Origin: Blastocrithidia nonstop
Taxonomy: Eukaryota; Euglenozoa; Kinetoplastea; Trypanosomatida; Trypanosomatidae
Direction: 5' to 3'
Length of the DNA: 64,000 bases
Assembly (NCBI GenBank): GCA_028554745.1
Contig: JAQOTN010000028.1
Coordinates: forward strand, 186,001-250,000
This document shows positions 12,201-23,749 of this stretch, in pieces. Within the stretch, counting starts at the first letter, position 1; the number at the start of each line of letters is the position of its first letter. The translations under genes and the position numbers were made by a program. The notes under the pieces were generated by a model. It was not told where the DNA came from, did not search any database, and saw only the letters and a program-made list of their open reading frames with translations.

Positions 12201-15200
12201 TTAGCTTCAGCTTTGCGTCTTGCTTATTCCTCTTCAGCTTTGCGTCTTGCTTATTCCTCTTGTAAAGATTTGCGTCTTGCTTATTCCTATTTAGCCTCAG
12301 CTTTGCATCTTGCTTATTCCTCTTCAGCTTCAGCTTTACGTCTTGCTTATTCCTCTTCAACTTCAGCTTTGCGTCTTGCTTATTCCTCTTCAGCTTTACG
12401 TCTTGCTTATTCCTCTTTAGCTTCAGCTTTGCGTCTTGCTTATTCCTCTTCAGCTTTGCGTCTTGCTTATTCCTCTTGTAAAGATTTGCGTCTTGCTTAT
12501 TCCTCTTCAGCTTCAGCTTTACGTCTTGCTTATTCCTCTTCAGCTTCAGCTTTACGTCTTGCTTATTCCTCTTCAGCTTCAGCTTTACGTTTTGCTTATA
12601 CTTCAATCATTTTTACCAACGAAGTCTATTATATAAAGTGTATTTATGTTACCCTCAAAGACTACTAGCATAAGTTAATAATTCATTACCTGTCTTCACA
12701 CTACAATAGATACAATCTTTCAAACAGATATTCTGAATTATACTAATTAATTGTTGCACTTTTCACTGCTCCGTCAAGAAGAGAAAATAATATACTGTCA
12801 CAGCTGTTAGCTAACTGACGGCACTGTATAAGCTTAACTTACTGAATATACATTTATTATACTAAATCGTGGATTGACTACTATGCATATTACTATTCAA
12901 TCAAGTTTCTGCTTTGTGTCTATTGTATCATGATTTTATTATTAATTCGATTTCTACGTTATTCCTCTTGTAAAGATTTGCGTTTTGCTTATTCCTGTTT
13001 AGCTTCAGCTTTGCGTCTTGCTTATTCCTCTTGTAAAGATTTGCGTCTTGCTTATTCCTCTTTAGCTTCAGCTTTGCGTCTTGCTTATTCCTCTTCAGCT
13101 TTGCGTCTTGCTTATTCCTCTTGTAAAGATTTGCGTCTTGCTTATTCCTCTTGTAAAGATTTGCATCTTGCTTATTCCTCTTCAGCTTCAGCTTTACGTC
13201 TTGCTTATTCCTCTTCAACTTCAGCTTTGCGTCTTGCTTATTCCTCTTCAGCTTTACGTCTTGCTTATTCCTCTTTAGCTTCAGCTTTGCGTCTTGCTTA
13301 TTCCTCTTCAGCTTTGCGTCTTGCTTATTCCTCTTGTAAAGATTTGCGTCTTGCTTATTCCTCTTCAGCTTCAGCTTTACGTCTTGCTTATTCCTCTTCA
13401 GCTTCAGCTTTACGTCTTGCTTATTCCTCTTCAACTTCAGCTTTACGTCTTGCTTATTCCTCTTCAGCTTCAGCTTTACGTTTTGCTTATACTTCAATCA
13501 TTTTTACCAACGAAGTCTATTATATAAAGTGTATTTATGTTACCCTCAAAGACTACTAGCATAAGTTAATAATTCATTACCTGTCTTCACACTACAATAG
13601 ATACAATCTTTCAAACAGATATTCTGAATTATACAGGAATAAGCAAGCTAATTAATTGTTGCACTTTTCACTGCTCCGTCAAGAAGAGAAAATAATATAC
13701 TGTCACAGCTGTTAGCTAACTGACGGCACTGTATAAGCTTAACTTACTGAATATACATTTATTATACTAAATCGTGGATTGACTACTATGCATATTACTA
13801 TTCAATCAAGTTTCTGCTTTGTGTCTATTGTATCATGATTTTATTATTAATTCGATTTCTACGTTATTCCTCTTGTAAAGATTTGCGTTTTGCTTATTCC
13901 TGTTTAGCTTCAGCTTTGCGTCTTGCTTATTCCTCTTGTAAAGATTTGCGTCTTGCTTATTCCTCTTTAGCTTCAGCTTTGCGTCTTGCTTCTTCCTCTT
14001 GTAAAGATTTGCGTCTTGCTTATTCCTCTTGTAAAGATTTGCGTCTTGCTTATTCCTCTTTAGCTTCAGCTTTGCGTCTTGCTTATTCCTCTTCAGCTTT
14101 GCGTCTTGCTTATTCCTATTCAGCCTCAGCTTTGCGTCTTGCTTATTCCTCTTCAGCTTCGGCTTTACGTCTTGCTTTTTTTGTCTCATCTTGTATTTGT
14201 TGCATTTGCTTTTATAAGTTATTTTGCTGTATAAGTTATTAAGTCTCTCAAACTGTGATCTCAATTCTTTTCTACTTTTATAAATTTTAGATCCTTTTTC
14301 GTTATTTACTCTCTTGTTAAACATACTTTTCTGCTTTTCGCGTTTTCTTGCTACTTTCTCGTTAACGCAAATATGCTTATATTCAATTTATATCACCACA
14401 TGTTTATTGTGTAATTATGTCACTTGTTTGCGTACTTCTACTAATTAAGTTGGGGTGAAGCTAATTCTATTTCTATTTGCTCAAGTAATAATCACTCGAT
14501 TTATTATAATGCTAACTAAATTGTTTGCTTTGTTATTCGTAATTGTTAATTTTGTCATTGTTAAAGGCGTGTTTGGCTTATTTTAATGCGATAAATGCAC
14601 TCTATTCGCGATATGCTGCTCAACAACGTCATCTCTCTTCTTACTGTTTGTGACAAATCGTTCGTCGTTAATGATTCTATGCTAACGTTACTGCAAACTA
14701 AACAGATTTTACTCTTTGTCTGTAAACGCGCTAGTTTTCTTTGTACTTTGACAGCATATTTAGATCTGTGTTTTACGAATTCGTCAACTGTACCCGTTTT
14801 TCTTGGTTTTATTATAACACTTTAATACCTTCTAATTTATATTTCTTATTTTTAGTTTTCTTTGCATCATTTTTGGAGTGTAGATGTTATAATTTTTTTT
14901 GTTCTTTGTTATATTAATTTTTTTTTTACTATTTTTAGTGTAAGTGGCGACAATGCTAATGTCGATTATGGTGGTTGTAATCACGATGTTAATGTTTATA
15001 TTTATGCGACCGTTAACGTTAATTCTTTCTTTTCTTTCGATTTTTCTACTCCTTTTGGCTTTAAATTTTGTATTAGCCTTCGTTTCTTGCATTATCTCTT
15101 TTTTATTGTATCTACTAATCTTAATTTACTATTTTACTACCTAACTTGGTTTATACTTACTTGTATGTATTACACTACATACTATTACTATTAGAATGTT

Positions 15201-15666
15201 TACTATTGCGATATTGCTGCAATAAAGCTAACTGCTCGTTCTTTAGCTGCCTAACTTGTTCCCGCAACTTAGCCCGTTATACACGTGTACTTCCCCTCTC
15301 TCGCAAATTTTTGAGTTAAATGACCAGTGCACTAGTACGTTGTATGTCCTGTAGAAGTGAAGCACTTGCACCCAACAACGTATAATCTTAATTACATGAT
15401 GTTTTTTACTGCTGATGCCGTTTCATGCTTATCCTTGACTAATTATCTTACAAAAGGTTAGCTTTAATATTTTATTGTTTGTCCGCATTACGTTCGTACT
15501 GAGGCATTGTGTCATGTGGGCGTGTTTTTGTCAATGGTATTGCCCCGTCACGAACTTGTCCATAACTAATGTCTGGTTTGAAAAGATTAATGTGTCTGTG
15601 ATGTGGCTCATAGCGATCGTAAAAGTTATGCCGTTAAGAACGGTAGTAACGTTATTTTTCGAACAT
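9299..15666 (-). CDS. Giant coiled-coil protein with four ARRKAEAEEE repeat arrays
   Basis: About 2117 residues if a 14-bp insertion near 13635 is ignored. N-terminal part (~1-494): highly charged, with IELKNLRE and KQEEERWRCWAAYRESAFIA. Then four arrays of 9-11-residue units of the type ARRKAEAEEE or ARRKSLQEEE alternate with four near-identical ~115-residue modules containing SSCDSILFSLLDGAVKSA and LFERLYLLECEDREWIINLC. The C-terminal ~520 residues are unique, with helical stretches such as DHIIQSKLLLVVQLCYNL and FNEFFSLYLNHDRLYGVLRH. Nearly every array unit ends in UAA, read as Glu. The correct frame is chosen because only it gives a heptad-like A/R/K/E composition running uninterrupted into both flanks. 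A cytoskeletal or flagellar structural role is an inference; no family is recognised. The start at 15666 is the first in-frame ATG found; coding character extends slightly upstream. Confidence 0.7.
10886..11219 (-). repeat. Module copy a of the giant coiled-coil gene
   Basis: C-terminal copy of a ~335-bp non-array module found four times in this gene. It is nearly identical to the other copies but diverges at its left end near 10886, where the unique C-terminal region begins. Confidence 0.85.
11220..11378 (-). repeat. Repeat array I (27-33-bp units)
   Basis: Five units of the ARRKAEAEEE type, the shortest of the four arrays. Units are 30 or 33 bp and keep the frame. Confidence 0.9.
11379..11742 (-). 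repeat. Module copy b of the giant coiled-coil gene
   Basis: Near-identical at nucleotide level to copies c and d, which implies recent duplication of module plus array as a block. Confidence 0.85.
11743..12598 (-). repeat. Repeat array II (27-33-bp units)
   Basis: Longest array, roughly 27 units. Lengths of 27, 30 and 33 bp are mixed; all are multiples of three. Variants include ARRKSLQEEE and ARRKAEEE. Confidence 0.9.
12599..12963 (-). repeat. Module copy c of the giant coiled-coil gene
   Basis: Near-identical to copies b and d. Confidence 0.85.
12964..13489 (-). repeat. Repeat array III (27-33-bp units)
   Basis: About 17 units. The right half has the same order of unit variants as the right end of array II, so the arrays exchanged or duplicated as blocks. 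Confidence 0.9.
13490..13867 (-). repeat. Module copy d of the giant coiled-coil gene, with 14-bp insertion
   Basis: Same module, but interrupted near 13635 by 14 extra bases (aggaataagcaagc) absent from the other copies. They match an array unit in inverted orientation and break the frame. Confidence 0.85.
13868..14183 (-). repeat. Repeat array IV (27-33-bp units)
   Basis: N-terminal-most array, about 10 units, adjoining the unique N-terminal region through QQIQDEKKARRKAEAEEE. Confidence 0.9.
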
Positions 15667-16408
15667 ATATTGTCTCGTCTGAATGTAAATTCACTTCTCG
15701 TTGTTATCGCTATTTTGTGTAGGGTGATTGTATTAATAATAACGTTCACAATACCTATTCTTCAACTTTGAACAAAAAAAATTTTTTGATACTATAGTAT
15801 CGCTATAACAAATTATGATGGCAAAAAAAATAGAGCAATTTTATACGTTGTGCAAAGAAAAAGAGATTAAAAAATTAATTTTATTACAAATAATGATGAT
15901 CTGCAATAACATACAATCAAAAAATACTGTTAAGTAAAGCCAGCATTTTTATTTGAATTCAGAAGAGCAAATCGATAAAGAAAATGCAGGAAAACAAAAG
16001 TAATCGGTGAAATCACCATGACAGAAAATAATGATGTTTACAATATTGAAATAAAGCAAGTGGCACTACGATAAAGTTATGGTTTGATCGATAACAGAAA
16101 CTATATTCAAAAAATACTAAATATATATTAACATACAAAAAAATATGTTTACTACTACTGCTTCTATCAATACTACTACTATTATTATTATTAATATACT
16201 TACTTGCTTTTTTAAAAAATAAGGTCACCTCTGCATTAACAAAGTTGTGATGTGTAATACATAAACTTTACAAAAAATTAAATGTAACTTTGCAAGATGC
16301 TTTTGTTGTCTACTATTACACAAAAATTACAATCAGAAATTACTAATATTTATTTATTTCAGCTTATCTTAAAGGACATGAAATTTTTTAACCTAGTCAT
16401 CTTTATCT
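15667..16408. other. AT-rich intergenic spacer
   Basis: The right-hand ~100 bases of the preceding gene's frame remain weakly coding up to about 15770, then A/T runs follow. Nothing else recognisable. Confidence 0.5.
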
Positions 16409-17527
16409 TTACGTCAGATCAAGCACAGCCTTCTTCCCACCACTTAGAAATGTCGAGTCCCATATCTTTGGCAGCTACTATAGTGTCGTCAAGTGTACTA
16501 TTGGGTATTCTAATGTATTAGTCTACGATAACGTCTACAATACCTATGACAACTATGCCTGTATATCGTCATACTTCATTTGTGCCAATACGGAAGGCAT
16601 AAAATGGCCATGCAATGTCAGTTCTTTTTCAATCAAAACACCGCTACTAACAAACAAACCAGTCCCATTTTGTGCGCCATAGGTGACAACATGCCCACGA
16701 GTGCCAACACACCGAAGCAGTGTATCAAACGATCATCCACCTACGCCGTTGAGGTACAAGACCGGCTATGGGAGTTGCTGAAGTGCACAGAGCTATGATA
16801 GGGCACGCATTCCTTTGCTATTGTACTACACCACATGCGAGTTAGGATACTTGCCTAAACGCGCTTTGGCCTAAGCAAAACGTTCACCAGGCGTGCATGC
16901 GGTAATAAGTGTCAAATGTTTATCTGCCAAACAATTCTGCATCAACGCCGCCACCGCAAGGGCGGTCAAACTGCTACCACCATTTTGCAAAATCACTTGT
17001 CCATCTTTCAGTCGTACATAGCGGCATAATAATTGATGTGCGGTGAGTAAAACGGATGCATTGGTGGCCAGTGAGGTATGTGCTGGGTTGATCTTGAACA
17101 AATGATGCACATTTACCATGGCATGTGAGGCTCATGTGCCGTTGAGTGGACTAATTCACACTACATCACCTTACTTGATGGGTGATGAGGAAAGTGGCGT
17201 GCTCAGTGTGTTATTCGACGTTACTTATGATTATGTATTACCACTTACATTACTCTGATAGAAAATATGAGGCGCACGTGCGATGTGGGTAACTACACCT
17301 ACGCCTTCACATCCGGCGATACGTGGGAATGGCGACATATCAACACAACGTCGACCAAGCACACTGCCATTGATGACACCAGCGTCTAAGCGATGCATTG
17401 GTGCATGAGTGATTTTCACTACTGCCTGCCCAGCTTTTGGTTGTAATTCGAATGATTCGAGTTGCAACACTTTGTTCATTGGTCCACTCCGTGCATATCG
17501 CCAGCCGTTCGCTACTATCTTTGACAT
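16409..17527 (-). CDS. MECR-like enoyl reductase (MDR superfamily)
   Basis: A 372-residue protein, the usual length for mitochondrial trans-2-enoyl-CoA/ACP reductase. The N-terminal GroES-like domain shows KITHAPMHRLDAGVINGS and PRIAGCEGVGVV, then GDVVWISPLNGTWASHAMV. The Rossmann part begins VILQNGGSSLTALAVAALM, matching the QNASNSGVG-type motif of this family. Near the end come GHVVTYGAQNGTGLFVSS and LTLHGHFMPS, and the protein closes GGKKAVLDLT before UAA at 16409-16411. MECR performs the last step of mitochondrial type II fatty acid synthesis, which feeds lipoic acid formation. No zinc-ligand set is seen, as expected for this branch. A quinone oxidoreductase of the same superfamily is the alternative. 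Confidence 0.75.
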
Positions 17528-19133
17528 TAGTTAAAACTTCCACACTTACAAAAAATAAATTATACTTTACTATATTTATCAATATATAAATAAGTAACGT
17601 TAACACTTTTTTGATACTAATTTTTTATCAAAAAACAATATGCATATAGTACAAAGCAAGAGTATTAATAAAAATACAAGAGTATTAACTTATCACAAAA
17701 AAATTATATTTAGGATAGATCTAACGAAGATCGACATAAGTACATAATTCTATTGGATGAAAAAACACCGTTGAACACAAAAGTATCATTACAAATATAT
17801 TTATTTTATACCAAACTACTACATGTAATCAAGTTAGTTGCGATTACATATTACTAGTTGAATAAGAAAAAAAAAGAACAATGTTACTAACAGAAAACAT
17901 GTAGTGCGCTTTAGATATATATTTCTTCATATATTGTCACTTTTCTCTTCACAAACACATACTCTACAACTACAATTTTTTCTTTTTTCTTCTTGAAAAT
18001 TTGCTTTTCTGAAAAGCTATTGTCAGCTAACTTTTCTGATAATCGATATCGCTAAAACACACTTGTAGAAAATAAAGATCATCGGACACTCATAAAAGAT
18101 TTTTTAAAAAAATATATAACAAAAATGTAAATTAGCATCATGTTAAATAAATAGCGCTCAAAAATGACCTACTATTTGCCACTGTGTCAACTTTCAATTA
18201 CCTAAGTGATTTTTTTCAGACACTTTTTTTTCCTGCCAAAAACAAACACAAGTAAAAAGAAATAGTTATAATTCTCATTATAGCATCAATGGTTTTTTTT
18301 CTCATGATTTAGTTTTATGTCACTTACATTCATTAATCTTATGGTTATATATTTACTTTTATCGCAGTCATTTACTGTGGTTTACTTTGATGTTCAGCAC
18401 ATTACAAAATTTAGCATAAGTCGGCGTATTTACAGTGGATATTATCAATTATCAAAAGGACTTTAGTACACACTGTTTACACAACTTTTGTTTAGAATGT
18501 CATTCATTTCTCATTTTTTTTTAAAAAATGATAAGTCGCGGTGCTAAGTGTTCATTATTGCACAAAACAATAAATAAACTTACTCACAGCTTATATTTAA
18601 TAGAAGACAAAAGCACCAGGTTTTTTTTGATTTATTTTAAAGTGATAGATAAAATGGCAGTTGTACGTGATAGTTGTGAGACAGAAATAAAGAGTAACGT
18701 GAGTTTTTTACTGTAAAGAAAAAATCAGTAAATAATTAACTGACTACCTACAAAAAAAAAATGTAGAAAGATAAATAGGACAACAATCACGTTACAGTAA
18801 GCAATAATAGCGACAAACTTATTGCTAATTCACCTAACAAAATTTTTTATAAAATATATAATTAATAATTTTATGAAAAATCTGTAAATATCTTTTCTTT
18901 CAGCTTTGTTTATTTTGAGCCGTGGTGTTCTTTTGCAAACAAAGTCAATACATTTTTCAGTTGCTAAATTTGATAACTTCAATTTTGTCACAGATGATAG
19001 ATGTAAAAAAGGATAGTAAAAGAAAAAAAAACATTTACTGAGAAAAGATGTAAAAATTATTTACGAAATTAACATATAATTACTATAAATAGATGTAGAA
19101 ATCATTTTCTTATTAATAAATGGTTAACCTTGT
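17528..19133. other. AT-rich intergenic spacer
   Basis: 1.6 kb without coding character in any frame; homopolymer A/T runs only. Confidence 0.6.
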
Positions 19134-21011
19134 TTAAACTGCGCGTTTGCATGAATACAGCAAATTCTTCAACGCCTTAATCTATTTTTCAGTCTTTATT
19201 GCATTCATCTTAGACTGGTAGTATTGCAAGAAGAGTTGTGTGTGCTGCTTTAACATCTCCTCTACCTCCGCGTGCAAGATGGGGTGGTTGAGTGTCAAGA
19301 AACGAATGACATAGTTCAGTTGATGAATGTACATGTAGAAAAACTTATTTGTTGCCGTGCCGTACATGATACTTAGGTCTTTGTTTACCAACAAAAACTC
19401 ATAAAATTTCACATAGTTCACTTTCACATCATCCAAGTAACCATGTAAACAGGCGTACAAGGAGACTAACGCGTTCATGAAGAACGATGGGTTCTTCTGG
19501 TTAAACAGTGCGACAAATCGAGCACCACGAATCATCGGTACCGTCTGCACCTGACTCCCACCCACGCTATCGGCGGCCAGTTTACGATACTCTGCCAAAA
19601 TACCTTTCAACTTACCTGCCACCGCTTTCATCGCCACATTCTGCGCCGATGACCCGACACGTGAGACGGACAGGCCAATATTCACGGCAGGACGCTGACC
19701 TCCCGTGAACAGCTTCGTGTCCAAATAAATTTGTCCATCCGTGATGGAAATCACATTGGTCACAATATATGCCGTGACATCGTTTGATAACGTCTACACA
19801 ATCGGCAGTGCCGTCACGGAGCCACCACCTTTACCAGGCGACAGCATCGCCGCCCGCTCCAGCAGACGGGAGTGGAGGTAGAACACATCACCGGGGTATG
19901 CCTCACGGCCAGGTGGACGACGAAGCAGCAGTGAAATCTGACGATAAGCCACAGCCTGCTTGGACAGGTCATCGTACACACAGAGACAGTGTCGGCCTCG
20001 GTTCATGAAGTACTCCCCCATGGTTACTCCGGAGTAAGGGGCCAAATATTGCAAACCAGCGGGCTATGCCGCCGTAGCCGCCATCACCGTGGTGTACTGC
20101 AGTGCCCCATAGGAACGTAAGAGACGGTGAATACGAGCCACATTAGAGCAACGCTGACCAATGGAGACGTAAATCGAAATGACCGCATTCTTTGACAAGA
20201 TTTGCTGATTGCTGCGGACTTGATTGATAATCGTAGAGACCGCAATCGATGTCTTGCCTGTTTGACGATCGCCTACGATTAACTCACGCTGACCTCGTCC
20301 AATGGGGATCATCGTATCTACCGCCTTAAACCCTGTCAGTAAATTGTAATTGACCGGAGATCGAGAGACGATGTTGGGGGCACCCGTGTCGACTTTACCA
20401 ACAATCTGGCCATCTTCGATTCGCTCACGCTGACCCTGAGCCACCGACATGGTAGTATTGGAAGAAGATTACTGTAGCATTGAACGACTTCGACACAGCA
20501 GACCTACAGGCACCTCATGACCCAGTGGGTTAACCACTTTGCCCAGTACATTAGCTCCTACAGGGATGTACAGCAGCTTACCGGTGGCCATCACTTTTTG
20601 TCCAGATTGTACCTCGGTAATGTTATCCATCAAGATGATACCAATACGACCATCTCGTTATAAGTTAAACACCAGTCCTGCCGCAAATGTGGTGGGGCTT
20701 ACTTGGATCATGATAATCGTGTTGTACGCCACACCTGGGTTACCAGGTGCAGGAATTAGTGTTGCAATCGTACCGTCAATAGAGTGAACATACCCAATCA
20801 TCTCGGTAGCCTTGAAGAACGATTTCTGGCCTGGTGCAGCAGATGAAGTCGCCTACTACGATGAAGATGAGGCAAAGGCAGAGGGTGTGGTAAATGTCGT
20901 GGGGAATGTAGGCTTGGCATACAGTGAGGCAGAGCCGAGAACAGAGGCCGCAAATGGCGCTAATCGCCCTAGACGAGGTGCAGCAAACGAGGAAACCAAT
21001 CGACGAAGCAT
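19134..21011 (-). CDS. F1F0-ATP synthase subunit alpha, mitochondrial
   Basis: A 625-residue protein, extremely close in memory to the trypanosome alpha subunit. It has a basic mitochondrial presequence ([20 protein letters not shown]), [20 protein letters not shown], the P-loop GDRQTGKTS (about residue 247), [20 protein letters not shown] and the C-terminus [12 protein letters not shown]. It sits in the catalytic head of mitochondrial ATP synthase. Seven in-frame stop triplets are read as Glu. Three fall where orthologues have Glu: UAA at 20658-20660 (FNLERDG), UAG at 20064-20066 (TAAEPAG) and UAG at 19794-19796 (PIVETL). No UGA is used. The low number suits a highly expressed gene. A Ser/Asn/Gln-rich insertion precedes KVDTGAPN. 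The true end is the UAA at 19134-19136. Confidence 0.97.
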
Positions 21012-22045
21012 TAGGTTTTTTTGGACGGTATGTATTCTCTTTTTTCGCAAGATATAAATTTGGTTTTTTCTTTTTCTTATATCGCAAATTAAAATTTTTA
21101 TCAATGAAGTTATAATTTTTCAATTATAGATAACAACGTACTAACGATATTTTTTATGTATGTGTATTTTTTTTTCACTTTATTACTTACTACAAATCTT
21201 TACTTACTGGTTTTTTTCAACAATTACAATGATAAAAGAAATAAGATGAAAAAGACCCAGGAAAAAAGTGATAAATATAACATTTACGTATTGACAGTAA
21301 TAGTATCGCTATGCAAAATGATAAGTTTGCATCTTGTGCAATACTCCTTTAGCGTCAACAACAATTAGTGGGATTTGCATTATTGAATTTTGTTACGCTG
21401 ATTGATCAGTAGACGTTATCGTTAGTTTCACAAAACGAAAAGAAAAAGAAGAAGAATTTTATATATATATATATATATATAAGTTGATGTAATTTCTTTT
21501 AAAGCTTATTGCGTATCTGCATGCATACATAACCGCAATATGTAAGTATTTGAACAAAATGCGAGTGAAAAAAAAAAAAAAGGAACAAATTGCAAACGTA
21601 ATGCTGCGTCCTACAGCGTGTACAAAGCATTTGAAATCCTCGCATGCCATTTACATTTATTATTCTTTTTAACACTATAAACTAAATGAACAAGAATTAC
21701 TACTTGCCTCGTTAACAACTTTTTTTTTGACTGCGTCAACTAGACTAAATAGCTATCTTTACTCTCAATAAACAATTTGACCTTTATCAATAAATAGGTT
21801 AAGACCAATTTTACGTGGACACTTGTTTATGTGATACACATTGTACACTTGCATATTTTGCTAAACTACAGACACCACAGGAAAAAAGAATAACTTATCT
21901 ACAAAAACACAAAAATATTACTATTATTAAGAAAAAATTATTTATTAACTAAATTTGTCTACAATTATTAAAAATAATAAAATGGATTGCACAACCAAAA
22001 TTTGTTAAAGTAATAAAGAGTTGTTGTTGTTGTTGTTGTTTATTA
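21012..22045. other. AT-rich intergenic spacer with (AT)n tract
   Basis: No gene seen. An alternating AT tract lies around 21461-21481, and (GTT)n sits beside the stop of the next gene at about 22020-22040. Confidence 0.6.
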
Positions 22046-22573
22046 TTACTTCGGTGGTTTGATCAGCCCTCCCGCAGCATTAATGCTATCTACCTGCAAC
22101 TTAACAATATCTTTCTTTGTTTCGTACAATGTCTTACCAACCTCACCGGGCAATTTCTTGATACTATCAACAGGCCAGGTCAGTAACACCTCATCGATGA
22201 AAGGTGAGTTGTACGCTAGTGGCGGGAACACAGTGCGACGACCTAGCATGACGGCAACAAGGAAAATAAATAAACACTTTGTGCCAAAACGAAGAAATCA
22301 GATAACGTTGGTCAGAGTAGGCGAAATTACACGACCATCATTAGTGAATAGTGCCTTCAACTAATGATTGAATCGGTTGACACGGTATGGCAGCAGACGT
22401 TGTTGTGTTTTGATAAACTCTCGCCAAATGCCAGTACAAATATCTTCGCCATTCGCCTCACATGCAACTATGTTTTCCTTTACAGGACCTGTCATCTTGA
22501 ATACTCGCTTGTCAAACCAAAAGAATGGTTTTATAGCCAGTCGCTTGACTTTACTTGAAGTGCGGCTCAGCAT
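22046..22573 (-). CDS. Orphan protein with one membrane segment, probably mitochondrial
   Basis: A 175-residue protein with ATG at 22573 and UAA at 22046-22048. The N-terminus (MLSRTSSKVKRLAIKPFFWF) is basic, Ser-rich and lacks acidic residues, as in a mitochondrial targeting sequence. One hydrophobic segment (KCLFIFLVAVML) lies mid-protein, and the C-terminal half has PFIDEVLLTWPVDSIKKLPG. A single UAG (22361-22363) joins the two halves as Glu. I do not recognise the family; an inner-membrane accessory subunit is possible but only a guess. Confidence 0.7.
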
Positions 22574-23749
22574 TGTTAATACTTTGAAGTGCACTTTTAT
22601 TTTATTCGATATTTTTATATACGTATGACAAATATAAACCAGTACACACAAGAAAATCTAAACAAGACAACTTTCTCTGCTTTTTTGTGTGTGTACGTAA
22701 TTTTACATTAGAGCAAAGTTGCAACGAAAAAAAAAACGAGAAAATATGTACATTTTTTGTAAAATGTTGTTGTATGTAAAATAACAAAAACACGTGTAAA
22801 TAAACATGTTACAATACATTGAATTTGTACAGTGTTGACATTTTTTAAGTTATAAGTTTGACAATTTATTTACTAATACATGTAAATATCACTTATTTTT
22901 TAATTTATATTGATTTGTAAAGAAATAATTTGACAGTCAATAGCATCATCACACGCAGCATTGTACGTGAAACAAAATTGGCTTGTTTCCATTTAGTCGT
23001 GCAATGTTATGCAACACATGTGAAGATACATATTGACATAATAAAACTGTGTAAACTTACAAAAAAAAAAAGTAAGAAATAATAATCAAAAACACAAATT
23101 AAGAGTAATTTGTGAGAGCAAGTGTAGAGAAACAAGTAAGCTGTTGGCGCCTACTTTTTTTCAACACTCTAATTTTCTCTTTGCGTACACACAATCTTTG
23201 TTTTTGGAATAAAAACATACTATATGAGTTATACGGAAAAAAAAAAAGTTGACATATGAAAAGCATAAAATAATTTTTGAATTAACATATAATATACTCA
23301 ATAATATACAATTTGCGAACATTATTGTGTTTGGTGTAGCATAAGTGTTGCTACTCTGAGAAAATAAAACAAGAAAACTTAAGTTTTTGGTGTGATCTTT
23401 ATAATAATAGTTAATATGTAATAGTTGACAAAGAAGTCAAGAAGGTGAGGATGTGATATGTGAAACATCTCAAATAAATATATATATGTATATATTAAGA
23501 AAGACAAGGTGTAAAATATATGCATGCCCATAAGTTAACAATTATGAAAATTATTTATTTATTCATTAACACAGAATATACCTTATAAGAAAGTGATTTT
23601 TATAGTTGACTTAAACTTATATATAAATATTAATATATACGTATATATTTAAACAATTAAATTAAATAATGATAAAGAAAATATTTTTGAATATTTGTAA
23701 CGCATTGTTTATTGATTAGCTATTATTAATCTAAATTGTTTTTCCTTCT
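22574..23749. other. AT-rich intergenic spacer
   Basis: No coding character. AT-rich with short A runs and a TA-rich stretch around 23620-23660. Confidence 0.6.

Noticed and set aside
11220-14183. CRISPR-like arrays of ~33-bp repeats
   Set aside because: Units abut without spacers, have lengths in multiples of three and encode a continuous coiled coil in a eukaryotic gene.
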